This document shows positions 42,122 through 50,280 of a stretch of 56,434 bases of DNA, piece by piece (the first letter of the stretch is position 1; each line of letters begins with the position of its first letter). A program made the translations under genes and the position numbers. The notes beneath the pieces are model-generated. The model had not been told where the DNA came from, searched no databases, and was given only the letters and a program-made list of their open reading frames with translations. Source of the stretch: Erythrobacteraceae bacterium CCH12-C2 (GTDB taxonomy: Bacteria; Pseudomonadota; Alphaproteobacteria; Sphingomonadales; Sphingomonadaceae); assembly GCA_001556995.1 (NCBI GenBank), contig LSKF01000053.1, positions 1 through 56,434 of the forward strand, in the 5' to 3' direction.

Positions 42122-42137
42122 TGTTTCACGTGGAACA
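42122..42137. promoter_or_regulatory. parS-like ParB-binding site
   Basis: The 16 bases TGTTTCACGTGGAACA fit the near-universal parS palindrome TGTTTCACGTGAAACA with one change. The dyad is imperfect: the left half has the TTT arm, the right half the TCC-type arm known from Pseudomonas. It sits in the 96-base interval after the DUF1674 stop and ends at the base before the P450 stop codon. Confidence 0.8.
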
Positions 42138-43553
42138 TCAGAGCGGAACAAACGTGACGCGCAAACCATCCTTGGGTTGCGGGATCGGCCAATCCTGCCA
42201 TTCGGGGTTGTAACCCGCCGCCGCCTCGATCCGGTAGCGCTGTAGCAATTGCGCCATCAGGATCTTGATCTGCATATAGGCAAAGTGGAGGCCGAGGCAC
42301 ATATGCGCACCTCCGCCAAACGGCACCCAGGCATATTTGTGCCGCGCCTTCACCTTTTCGGGCGTGAAGCGCATGGGATCGAAGATGAAGGGGTTGTCCC
42401 AATACTCCTCCGAATGGTGGGTCCAGTAGATGTTGATCCCGACCATCGTACCCGCCGGAATGCGGTACCCGCCAAACTCGAATTCGCGCAGCGCCCGGCG
42501 CGGCATCGAGGGCACGGGGGGCACCATCCGCAGCGATTCCTTGAACGCCATTTCCGTGAGTTCGAGCTTCGGCAGGTCGTCGTAATCAAGCGGGCGGGGA
42601 TTGCCATCGCCGTCGGGGCCGCCGGTGACCGCGAAAATCTCCTCGCGCAGCTTCTCCTGCCATGCGGGGTTGGTGGCGAGGTGATAGATCAGCGAGGTGG
42701 CAGACGAGGTGATAGTGTCGTGCGCCGCCATCATCAGGAAGTTCATGTGATCGACCACCTCGTCGACCGGCAACAGCGAGCCGTCCTCGCGGGTCGCGGT
42801 GGCGAATTGGCTGAACATGTCCTGCCCGCCCCCTTCCGCGCGGCGCCGCAGGGTTTCGCGGGTGAAGTATTCGACGAGGAAGGCCCGACCATCGACGCCC
42901 TTCTTCATCTTGGTGAAGGGCAGCGGACGGCGCACCGGCGCGACCGAGGCCTGCACCATGTCGACGAAGGCCACGTTGATCTTGTCGGCTTCCGGCCCCC
43001 ACGGCAGGCCGATGAAGCTGTCGGCGGCGAGATCGAGGGTGAGCTTCTTGATGTCAGGATAGAACAGGCGCGGCCCGGCCCAGCCCGCGACTTCGCGGGC
43101 GATGCCGCGGTTCAATGCGCCCGAATAGTGCCGCATCGGTTCCGGCTTGAACGCGATCGAGAGCGCGCGGCGGTCGATCCGGTGATGCTCGAAATCCATC
43201 AGCATCAGGCCCCGCGGGAAGAGCTGGTCGAGCACGGGGCCCCAGCCCTGTTCGCTAGAAAAGATCTTGTCCTTGTTGAAGAGCAACAGCTCGTTCGCCT
43301 CGGCCCCGATCAGCGCCACCTGCCAGCCGCCAAAGGCGCGGTTCTTGTAGACCTTGCCGTGGGTCTTGATCATCCGCGCGGCAAAGGCGTGGGGATCGGC
43401 CAGCATGGTGAAGGTATTGCCAACCACCGGCCAACCTGCTTCGCCGGGGATGTGGGCAAGATCGGCGTCGCTCAGCCGCATCTCGCTCCAGTGTCGGGGC
43501 GCATCGGCAGGGGCGATGTCAAAAGTACGCGGGGCTTCGGCAAGGGTGGCCAT
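42138..43553 (-). CDS. Cytochrome P450
   Basis: 471 residues. The I-helix oxygen motif is AAHDTITSSATSLIYH near 275-290 (A-H-D-T: the usual Gly before Asp is His). The K-helix ExxR lies in FKESLRMVPPVP near 335-346. The heme loop is FGGGAHMCLGLHFAYMQIK, with the axial Cys near 418. No membrane anchor, so it is a soluble class I-type enzyme that needs a ferredoxin. The Phe-Gly-Gly-Gly-Ala-His-x-Cys variant is common in the sphingomonad P450s that resemble the eukaryotic-like retinoid and sterol group. The ferredoxin partner is not nearby. ParB-binding DNA lies just after its stop. Confidence 0.9.
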   Translation of the reverse strand: MATLAEAPRTFDIAPADAPRHWSEMRLSDADLAHIPGEAGWPVVGNTFTMLADPHAFAARMIKTHGKVYKNRAFGGWQVALIGAEANELLLFNKDKIFSSEQGWGPVLDQLFPRGLMLMDFEHHRIDRRALSIAFKPEPMRHYSGALNRGIAREVAGWAGPRLFYPDIKKLTLDLAADSFIGLPWGPEADKINVAFVDMVQASVAPVRRPLPFTKMKKGVDGRAFLVEYFTRETLRRRAEGGGQDMFSQFATATREDGSLLPVDEVVDHMNFLMMAAHDTITSSATSLIYHLATNPAWQEKLREEIFAVTGGPDGDGNPRPLDYDDLPKLELTEMAFKESLRMVPPVPSMPRRALREFEFGGYRIPAGTMVGINIYWTHHSEEYWDNPFIFDPMRFTPEKVKARHKYAWVPFGGGAHMCLGLHFAYMQIKILMAQLLQRYRIEAAAGYNPEWQDWPIPQPKDGLRVTFVPL

Positions 43554-43619
43554 GGGGGTCTCGGAGCTCCGTATCAGGTTCGATTTCGCAACTGACCTTG
43601 ATGTAAATAAACTCTGCCC

Positions 43620-44654
43620 TCAAATCCACCCCGAAAGCTCGCGGCGCAGCATCGCCTCGATCATCGCAAGGCCGTGGTCCGAGGTGTTGAGGCAATCGAG
43701 CACGGCGTAATCCTCGCCCCCATGCTCGATGAATTCGTCACGCCCTTCGAGCGCCAGTTCCTCCAGCGTCTCGACGCAGTCGGCGGAAAAGCCGGGGGCG
43801 GCGACCACCAGCCGCTTGGTGCCCTTGTCGCCCTCGGCCATCAGGGTCGCGTCGGTCGAGGGTTCGAGCCACGCTGCCGGGCCAAAGCGCGACTGGAAGG
43901 TGGTCTCGAACCGCACCCCTTCAAACTCGGGTCGCAGCGCCAGCCGTTCGCGCAGCAGCCGCGCGGTTTTCTGGCAGTGGCAGTGATAGGGATCGCCCTT
44001 CTCCAGCGTCTGCTGCGGCATCCCGTGGAAGCTGAGCAGCATCACTTCAGGCTTGAAGCTGAGGGCCTGCGCCTGCCGGGTCAGATCATCGGCGAGCGCA
44101 TCGAGGTAATTAGGATGATCATGATAGGGCGGCACGAACCGCAAGGTCGGTTGCCAGCGCATCTTGCCGAGCACGCGGGCGATCTCGTCGAACACCGTCG
44201 CAGTCGTCGCAGCGCAATATTGCGGATACATCGGCGCGATCAGGATGCGGTCGCACCCTTCCGCCATCAGCGCCTTCAAGCGGCTTTCGATCGAGGGATT
44301 GCCGTAACGCATCGCCCAATCGACCACGACCTTCTCGCCGAACCGCCCCACCATCGCCTCGGCCTGACGCGCCGTTATGTCGGCCAGCGGCGAACCTCGC
44401 TCCGTCCAGATCTTCTGATAGGCTTTGGCGCTCTTTTGCGGGCGAGTGTTGAGGATAATCCCGCGCAGGATCAGCTGCCACGCGATCGGCGGGATCTCCA
44501 CCACGCGCGTGTCGGACAGGAACTGCTTGAGATAGCGCTTCACCGAATCGGGGTCAGGCCCGTCAGGCGTGCCAAGGTTGATCAGCAAGACGCCGATAAA
44601 GCCGCTTTTAACAGGGGGGTGGTCGCCCGGAAGGCGCTGGGTCTGCCAGGTCAT
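43620..44654 (-). CDS. hemH: Ferrochelatase
   Basis: 344 residues from ATG 44654. It inserts Fe(II) into protoporphyrin IX. The start of the domain is FIGVLLINLGTPDGPDPDSV near 18-37; then IGGGSP-type TERGSPLADITARQ near 82, and YPQYCAATTATVFDEIAR near 131-148 (the YPQY motif). The catalytic region is LLSFHGMPQQTLEKGDPYHCHCQ near 204-226 with the essential His. The C-terminus (LVVAAPGFSADCVETLEEL) has the Glu cluster of the metal path. It lies upstream of the P450 on the same strand (66 bases between), so heme supply and a heme enzyme are side by side. Confidence 0.95.
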   Translation of the reverse strand: MTWQTQRLPGDHPPVKSGFIGVLLINLGTPDGPDPDSVKRYLKQFLSDTRVVEIPPIAWQLILRGIILNTRPQKSAKAYQKIWTERGSPLADITARQAEAMVGRFGEKVVVDWAMRYGNPSIESRLKALMAEGCDRILIAPMYPQYCAATTATVFDEIARVLGKMRWQPTLRFVPPYHDHPNYLDALADDLTRQAQALSFKPEVMLLSFHGMPQQTLEKGDPYHCHCQKTARLLRERLALRPEFEGVRFETTFQSRFGPAAWLEPSTDATLMAEGDKGTKRLVVAAPGFSADCVETLEELALEGRDEFIEHGGEDYAVLDCLNTSDHGLAMIEAMLRRELSGWI

Positions 44655-44733
44655 CGCCGTCCCAACGGTCGGCAGGCGTTTCGTTTCCGGGCAAAGTGGA
44701 TCGCCCGGACGGGATGCAGCAATTTTGTCCGGG

Positions 44734-47007
44734 TCATATGCCGTCCGAAAGTAAGGGCAGTCGTCTGAGCCGCAAGCCTGTAGCCGAAAACAGCGCATTG
44801 GCAATTGCGGGCGGCGCGACCACCGCGCCTAGCTCACCGGGGTCGGCGGGCGGGGCTTCGCTGGCAAGGAATTCGATGCGCATCTCGGGGCAATCGGCTA
44901 GGGCCGGCAGGCCAAGCCCTGCGTAATCAGAGACTTCGGGCACACCAGCACGCAGCTTGATGACATTGCCCAGCGCGGTGCCGATCCCGAAAACAAGGCC
45001 CCCTTCGATCTGCTGGCGGGCGATATCGTGATTGATGATGCGTCCGATGTCAGCCGCCACCGAAAGCCGGGTGACCCTCACCCCGCCCTCGCTCTGGCGG
45101 GCGGTGGCGACGCAGGCGATGCGAGCGGCCTCGGGGCCCTCGCCGATCCGGGCGCAGGCGAGGCCTTGCCCGCTCTGGTTGACCCCGCCGTCCCACCCGG
45201 CAAGCTGCGCCGCGCGCTGCAGGCACGCCGCCAGCCGGACATCCTGACCGAGCATCGCCATGCGGAAGGACAGCGGCTCACGCTCGAACTTAGCGGCAAT
45301 TTCGTCGATGAAGCTCTCGATGGCGAAGGTGGTCGGCCCATAGGCATTGCCGCGCACCCGGCCCACCGGGAGGCCGATGTTGACCGGCACGTGCTCCACC
45401 AGCAGGCCCGGCAATTGATAGGGCGGCACGCCGCCTTCGCAGGCGAGCGGGTCGGGCTTGCCTTCAGTGTCGCGGATCGCTGCCATGCTGGTGACATTGC
45501 CGAACAGACGCTGGCCGAATTCCACCGCCGCTGGCGGCGTCGCGATACGGACGCGCAGCGCGTCAATTGCGCCGTCGCCCGCCTTGGACAGCTGCGCGCC
45601 GATCAGGATCGCAGCCGGAGCGCGCGGGCGGCCGCGGATGATCTCGTCCCGGCGCGACCAGGTCAGCTGGACCGGGCGACCCAGCTCGCGCGCGATCTGC
45701 GCGATCTCGATGGCATGGTCGTGCTCCAGCCGCGCATCGAAACTGCCCCCGGCGGGCATCGGATAGAGCGCAACCTGCTCGGTCGCGATCCCGATCGCGC
45801 GGGCGGCGGCGATGCGCGCCTGTTCGGGCGCCTGGCTTGCCATCCACAAATCGAGTCGCCCGTCGATGAAGCGCGCCGCAGCGGTCGCGGTCTCTAGCGG
45901 GGCGGCATAGGCAGGCTCGATTTCGTACTGGCGGCCCATGTCGACCCTGGCCATGGCGTCGCGGCCAAACCCGGTTTCAGCGATCGTGAAAGCCTTACCA
46001 CCTTTGAGCACTGTATCGAGCCGGGCGAAGATTTCGTTGGAATTTACAGGTGAGGACGTTTTGAACTGGGGCCTCATCGCCTCGAGCGCCGCGTCCGCGC
46101 TCCACCATGTGTCGGCGGCGGCTGCCAGCCAGCGCTTGCTCTTGACGATGCCGACCAGCCCCTTGATCCCGGCGGCACCATCGCGGTTGAAACCGACGAG
46201 CTCCGAGCCGTCGGCTGGGCCATGACGGATCGCGGCAAAGACCATGCCGGGCAGCCTGACATCACCTGCAAAGCGGTAGCTCCCATCAACCTTGGAGGGC
46301 AGATCGAGCCGGGGGCATGCGGGGGTTTCTTCGGCATCAGCGGAAAGCGGTGCTTCGCGCGGGGGTTCGGGGCGCAGGGCCGGGGGATCAGGCGGGCTCC
46401 ACCCCAAGGCACCTTCGGCGAGTTCGCCAAAGGTGGCGCGGTTTTCGCCGTGGGTCACGAACCCGCCTGCGACCTCGCACGCCTCCCAGCCCACACCCCA
46501 GCGCGATGCGGCCTCCTGCGCCAGCATCGCGCGCGCTGCCGCCGCAGCTTCGCGGCAGGGCAGCTCGTATGCAGCGATCGACGTGCCATCGGCTGTGGCC
46601 GCAAAGCGCTGAGCTCCCGCGAAACGCTCGGCCATCATCGCATCGGTCGCCGCCGAGAGGCCCGCAAAATTGGGGTCCCACAAGGCGATCCACTTCTTGG
46701 CGAGCGGCACATTGCCGTAAGCGCCCGAAACCGGTGCGGGCTCGACCGCGATCTGCCGCCAGTCAGCCCCCAATTCATAGGCGACGATCTGCGCGAGAAG
46801 GGTGGTGATGCCCTGCCCCATCTCCAGCTGCGGGACCGCGACGGTGACCACGCCGTCGGTCGCGACCTTGAGCCATGCGCCGAAGACCTGCTCACCTGTG
46901 GCCGCCACCAATGGCGTGCGATAGGTGCGGGGCAGCAGCCACCAGGCGACCAGCAGGCCTCCACCCGCCGCTGTGCCGACCAGCAATCCGCGCCGCGAAA
47001 CCCGCAT
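44734..47007 (-). CDS. Molybdenum hydroxylase large subunit (isoquinoline 1-oxidoreductase beta type)
   Basis: 757 residues of the xanthine dehydrogenase family Mo-binding subunit, IorB group. The N-terminus has a twin-arginine-like signal (RVSRRGLLVGTAAGGGLLVAWWLLP), which suggests export. The domain begins with WLKVATDGVVTVAVPQLEMGQGITTLLAQ near 45-73, typical of IorB. PSKVDGSYRFAGDVRLPGM near 235, then MAIRDTEGKP and GRVRGNAYGPTTFAIESFIDE near 555 follow. The C-terminal active Glu would be near GGLVFGIGTALGN and PPADPGELGAVVAPPAIANALF. The small 2Fe-2S subunit (IorA type) is not beside it. Its start is three bases after the mrp stop. Confidence 0.88.
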   Translation of the reverse strand: MRVSRRGLLVGTAAGGGLLVAWWLLPRTYRTPLVAATGEQVFGAWLKVATDGVVTVAVPQLEMGQGITTLLAQIVAYELGADWRQIAVEPAPVSGAYGNVPLAKKWIALWDPNFAGLSAATDAMMAERFAGAQRFAATADGTSIAAYELPCREAAAAARAMLAQEAASRWGVGWEACEVAGGFVTHGENRATFGELAEGALGWSPPDPPALRPEPPREAPLSADAEETPACPRLDLPSKVDGSYRFAGDVRLPGMVFAAIRHGPADGSELVGFNRDGAAGIKGLVGIVKSKRWLAAAADTWWSADAALEAMRPQFKTSSPVNSNEIFARLDTVLKGGKAFTIAETGFGRDAMARVDMGRQYEIEPAYAAPLETATAAARFIDGRLDLWMASQAPEQARIAAARAIGIATEQVALYPMPAGGSFDARLEHDHAIEIAQIARELGRPVQLTWSRRDEIIRGRPRAPAAILIGAQLSKAGDGAIDALRVRIATPPAAVEFGQRLFGNVTSMAAIRDTEGKPDPLACEGGVPPYQLPGLLVEHVPVNIGLPVGRVRGNAYGPTTFAIESFIDEIAAKFEREPLSFRMAMLGQDVRLAACLQRAAQLAGWDGGVNQSGQGLACARIGEGPEAARIACVATARQSEGGVRVTRLSVAADIGRIINHDIARQQIEGGLVFGIGTALGNVIKLRAGVPEVSDYAGLGLPALADCPEMRIEFLASEAPPADPGELGAVVAPPAIANALFSATGLRLRRLPLLSDGI

Positions 47008-47010
47008 CGC

Positions 47011-48018
47011 TCAGACCGTCCCGGTATCGAGCCAGCGCGCCAGCCTCGCGGCAATCGCCACGAATGGGGCAGCAGCCTCATCATCGCCCGCAGCAGGCGG
47101 CTCGCCCTTGTCGCCCGCGATCCGGGTCGTGAGGGTGAGCGGCACCCGGCCGAGGAAGGGGATGTCGAGCGCGGCGGCGAATTTCTCGACCCCGCCTTGT
47201 CCGAAGGGATCGCTAATCTCCCCGCAATGCGGGCAGGCATAGCCCGCCATGTTCTCGACGAGACCGATGATCGGCACCTCGCCCTGCTCGAACAATTGGC
47301 CCGCCCGCGCCGCATCAATCAGCGCCAAGTCCTGCGGGGTCGAGACCAGCACCGCGCCATCAGGGCGGTGGGCCGAAAGCATCGAAAGCTGCACATCGCC
47401 GGTGCCGGGTGGCAGGTCGATCAGCAGCAGATCGGTCTCGCCCCATTCGGCATCCGCCAGCTGCGACAAAGCCTTGCCCGTCATCGGCCCGCGCCACGCC
47501 AGCGCCTTGCCGGGGGCGACGATGTGCCCCATCGACAGCACCTTGACGCCGTATGGGCTGTCAATTGCGATCAACTGCTTGCCATCCTGCGTGGCGCCGG
47601 GCTTGATCCCCTCGGTCTTGAGCAGCTTGGGCTGCGAGGGGCCGTAGATATCGCCATCAATCACCCCGACCCGGCGGCCCATCCGGGCGAGCGCGACAGC
47701 GAGATTGGTGGTGAGGGTCGATTTGCCGACCCCGCCCTTGCCCGATCCGACCGCGATCAACCGGCGGCGGCGGCGTTCGCCGGTCAGCGCGATGCGCACT
47801 TCATCGATCGCCGCAAGCGGAGTCAGAGCAGCGGTGATCGCGCTTTCGAGTTCGGCGCGGGCCGCATCGGACAGATCGCCCGCCTCGGCAACGATGATCG
47901 CGCGGCCCGAAACGATCCGGGCGGAGCGCAGTCGGTGATTGATTTCAGGCGTCAATGCAGCGCGGATCAGGGCCTCTTCGGCAGCCGGTTCGCGCGGGGG
48001 ATTGGGTGAATTGCTCAT
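47011..48018 (-). CDS. mrp: Mrp/ApbC-type Fe-S cluster carrier ATPase
   Basis: 335 residues. The N-terminal MIP18-like domain (about 10-85, with the Asp/Glu/Ala-rich VAEAGDLSDAARAELESAI) leads into the P-loop ATPase. The deviant Walker A GSGKGGVGKSTLTTNLAVAL is near 88-107, the ATP-binding region GVIDGDIYGPSQPKLL near 115-130, DLLLIDLPPGTGDVQLS near 200-216, and the Fe-S Cys pair in GYACPHCGEI near 258. It loads and passes 4Fe-4S clusters. It lies three bases upstream of the molybdenum hydroxylase, so co-expression is likely. Confidence 0.93.
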   Translation of the reverse strand: MSNSPNPPREPAAEEALIRAALTPEINHRLRSARIVSGRAIIVAEAGDLSDAARAELESAITAALTPLAAIDEVRIALTGERRRRRLIAVGSGKGGVGKSTLTTNLAVALARMGRRVGVIDGDIYGPSQPKLLKTEGIKPGATQDGKQLIAIDSPYGVKVLSMGHIVAPGKALAWRGPMTGKALSQLADAEWGETDLLLIDLPPGTGDVQLSMLSAHRPDGAVLVSTPQDLALIDAARAGQLFEQGEVPIIGLVENMAGYACPHCGEISDPFGQGGVEKFAAALDIPFLGRVPLTLTTRIAGDKGEPPAAGDDEAAAPFVAIAARLARWLDTGTV

Positions 48019-48150
48019 GGCGCCACGCCTCTACCATCAAATTCACGCAGCCAACCCCTGTTTTTCGCCGGATTGCGTGCTTATAACCGAGTTATGCAAA
48101 GATCAGACGGTTGGAGAGAACGACTTGGCGTGGCCGCACGCGGCCTTGCC

Positions 48151-49251
48151 ATGGCTGGCAAGAATAACCCTTGGGGAGGCTCCGGGAAGGGTAACGAACC
48201 CGCTGGGGACGGCCCGAGTGGCGACCGTGGCGGCAGCGATGGTCCGCGCAATCCGTGGCTGCCCGGCGGCGGCGAGCCCGGCAAGCGGCGCTCGGCCAGC
48301 ATCGAAGACATCTTCAAGAGCCGTGGCCCCGAAGGCCCGCGCCGCGTCGGCGGCGGCCCCGGTGGCCCATCGTTCCGCCTGCCTGAACGTCCCGGCGGTA
48401 AGAGCTGGGTGCCGGTGATCCTTGGTGCGGTCGCGCTGATCTGGTTTGCCGCGACCAGCTTCCACTTTGTCCAGCCGGGTGAGCAGGCCGTGGTGAACTG
48501 GCTTGGCGGGAAATATTCCGACACGCTCGATTCCGGTACCAACATCACGGCGCCCTGGCCGATCCAGATCGTCGAAAAGGAAAACGTGACGCAGATCCGG
48601 TCGGAGGAAATCCCCGGAACCAGCACCGAAAAGCTGATCCTGACGGCGGATCAGAACCTGGTCGATCTGTCCTACGTGATCCGCTGGAATATCTCGGACC
48701 TGACCCTGTACAAGTTCCAGCTCGCCGATCCGCGCAACGCCTTGCTCGAAATCGGCGAAGCGGCGATGCGCGCGGCGGTCGCCAAACAGCGGCTCGATGT
48801 GGTTCTGACCGGCGAGGGTCGGGCCGAGATCGAACAGGACGTGCGCATGGCGATGCAGGCGCGGCTCGATGCCTATAGGTCAGGCATCACCGTCCAAGGG
48901 ATCGAAGTCAACAAGACCGATCCGCCAGCGCGGGTGGAAGAAGCGTTCAAGGACGTCTCCTCGGCCCAACAGGACGCCGATGCCGCGATTAACCGTTCAC
49001 GCGCGGTCGCGCAGCAGGTGCTGGCCCGCGCGCAGGGTGATGCGAGCGAGTTCAACAATATCTACGAAGAATACCGCCTCGCCCCCGAAGTGACACGTCG
49101 GCGGCTCTATTACGAGACCATGGAGGCCGTGCTGTCGCGCACCGACAAGACCATTGTCGAATCCGGCAATGTGACCCCGTACCTGCCGCTGCCGGAGCTC
49201 AAGCGCCGTGCGGCTACCCCGGCGCAGCCTGCGCGCCCGCAGGGAGAATGA
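48151..49251 (+). CDS. hflK: HflK, FtsH protease regulator
   Basis: 366 residues from ATG 48151. The N-terminal cytoplasmic part is Gly/Pro-rich and begins NNPWGGSGKGNE, as in other HflK proteins. A membrane helix (WVPVILGAVALIWFAATSF, about 88-106) precedes the SPFH/band 7 domain (PGEQAVVNWLGGKYSDTLD near 112, ILTADQNLVDLSYVIRWNI near 164). HflK and HflC form a large periplasmic-side cage around FtsH. The start is not certain: the frame is open to 48073, and GTG 48130 has a possible GGAGAG site 12 bases before it. hflC follows five bases later. Confidence 0.92.
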   Translation: MAGKNNPWGGSGKGNEPAGDGPSGDRGGSDGPRNPWLPGGGEPGKRRSASIEDIFKSRGPEGPRRVGGGPGGPSFRLPERPGGKSWVPVILGAVALIWFAATSFHFVQPGEQAVVNWLGGKYSDTLDSGTNITAPWPIQIVEKENVTQIRSEEIPGTSTEKLILTADQNLVDLSYVIRWNISDLTLYKFQLADPRNALLEIGEAAMRAAVAKQRLDVVLTGEGRAEIEQDVRMAMQARLDAYRSGITVQGIEVNKTDPPARVEEAFKDVSSAQQDADAAINRSRAVAQQVLARAQGDASEFNNIYEEYRLAPEVTRRRLYYETMEAVLSRTDKTIVESGNVTPYLPLPELKRRAATPAQPARPQGE

Positions 49252-49255
49252 TGCG

Positions 49256-50101
49256 ATGACCAGTGTTTTGCAGAACTACAAGCTTGCCATCATCGCCGCA
49301 GTCGCCGCGATCGTGGCGCTCTTGTCGAGCGTCGTGATCGTCCCTGAAACCCATCAAGGCGTGGTGATCTTCACTGGGAAACCGGTGCGCGTTTTCAACA
49401 AGTTCAAGCCCGATGTGCCTTATGGCCAGACCGGCGCGGGGATCCAGTTCCGGATCCCGTTTGCGGAACAGGTGCGCATGGTTGACCGCCGGGTGCTCGA
49501 TCTCGACATGGAGCGCACGCAGGTGCTCTCCAATGATCAGCAGCGCCTGCAGGTCGATGCCTATGCCCGCTATCGCATCATCGATCCGGTCAAGATGGTC
49601 GAGCGCGCCGGGACGGAGCGTCAGCTTGAGGCGCAGTTGCTCCCGATCCTGACCTCGGTGCTGCGGCAGGAGCTGGGGCGGCGACCGTTTTCGTCGCTGA
49701 TCAATGCCGAACGCGGCACCGCCATGGCCAACGTCACCCGCACGCTTGATGCACAGGCGCGCAACTATGGCGCGCAGGTGCTCGATGTGCGGATCAAGAC
49801 GGCTGACTTGCCCGAAGGTCGCCCGCTCGACGCCGCCTTCACCCGGATGCAGACCGACCGCGAGGAAGAGGCTGCAACGATCCGTGCCGCCGGCCAACGC
49901 GATGCGCAGATCATCCAGGCTGAGGCGCAAGCGGAAGCTGCCCGTATTTATGCCGATGCTTATGGAAAAGACCCGCAGTTCTACGACTTCTACCGTGCGA
50001 TGCAGAGCTACCGCCAGACCTTCCTGAGCGGGGAGGGTCAGAGTTCATTGGTGTTGTCAGACGACAGCGAGTATTTCCGCCAGTTCAAGGGCAAGCCCTA
50101 A
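49256..50101 (+). CDS. hflC: HflC, FtsH protease regulator
   Basis: 281 residues from ATG 49256 with an AGGGAG ribosome site in the end of hflK. One membrane helix (KLAIIAAVAAIVALLSSVV, about 9-27) is followed by the band 7 domain: ETHQGVVIFTGKPVRVFNK near 31-49 and QRLQVDAYARYRIIDPVKM near 100-118. The C-terminal half has an Ala/Glu-rich helix (AAGQRDAQIIQAEAQAEAA). The usual length is about 290-330, so this is on the short side, as in other sphingomonads. degP follows 179 bases downstream. Confidence 0.95.
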   Translation: MTSVLQNYKLAIIAAVAAIVALLSSVVIVPETHQGVVIFTGKPVRVFNKFKPDVPYGQTGAGIQFRIPFAEQVRMVDRRVLDLDMERTQVLSNDQQRLQVDAYARYRIIDPVKMVERAGTERQLEAQLLPILTSVLRQELGRRPFSSLINAERGTAMANVTRTLDAQARNYGAQVLDVRIKTADLPEGRPLDAAFTRMQTDREEEAATIRAAGQRDAQIIQAEAQAEAARIYADAYGKDPQFYDFYRAMQSYRQTFLSGEGQSSLVLSDDSEYFRQFKGKP

Positions 50102-50226
50102 GGCGTTCGACCAACGGCTGCCGAGGGCCGTCGAATGCGTGCCCGTGTTCAATTGGCGTTCAGGGCTGAGAAGCGCATTTGTGATGCGACAACCAGTCCA
50201 CCGGGCTGGCCCCGTCAACGGTTTGC

Positions 50227-50254
50227 GGAACGCGCAGGAAGGCCTGCGCATTCC
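50227..50254 (+). promoter_or_regulatory. Stable hairpin in the degP leader
   Basis: GGAA-C-GCGCAGG (50227-50238) pairs with CCTGCGC-A-TTCC (50243-50254), one C.A mismatch, around the tetraloop AAGG. It ends 26 bases before the GTG start of degP and just before the AAGAGGA ribosome site. No T-run follows, so it is not a terminator of hflC. It may be an mRNA-stability or regulatory element, or an operator. Confidence 0.4.
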
Positions 50255-50280
50255 ACCACAAGGATAAGGACCAAGAGGAC

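Noticed and set aside
46222..48009. 595-codon plus-strand frame opposite the Mo hydroxylase and mrp
   Set aside because: Antisense shadow over two well-defined genes, with no ribosome site or domain.
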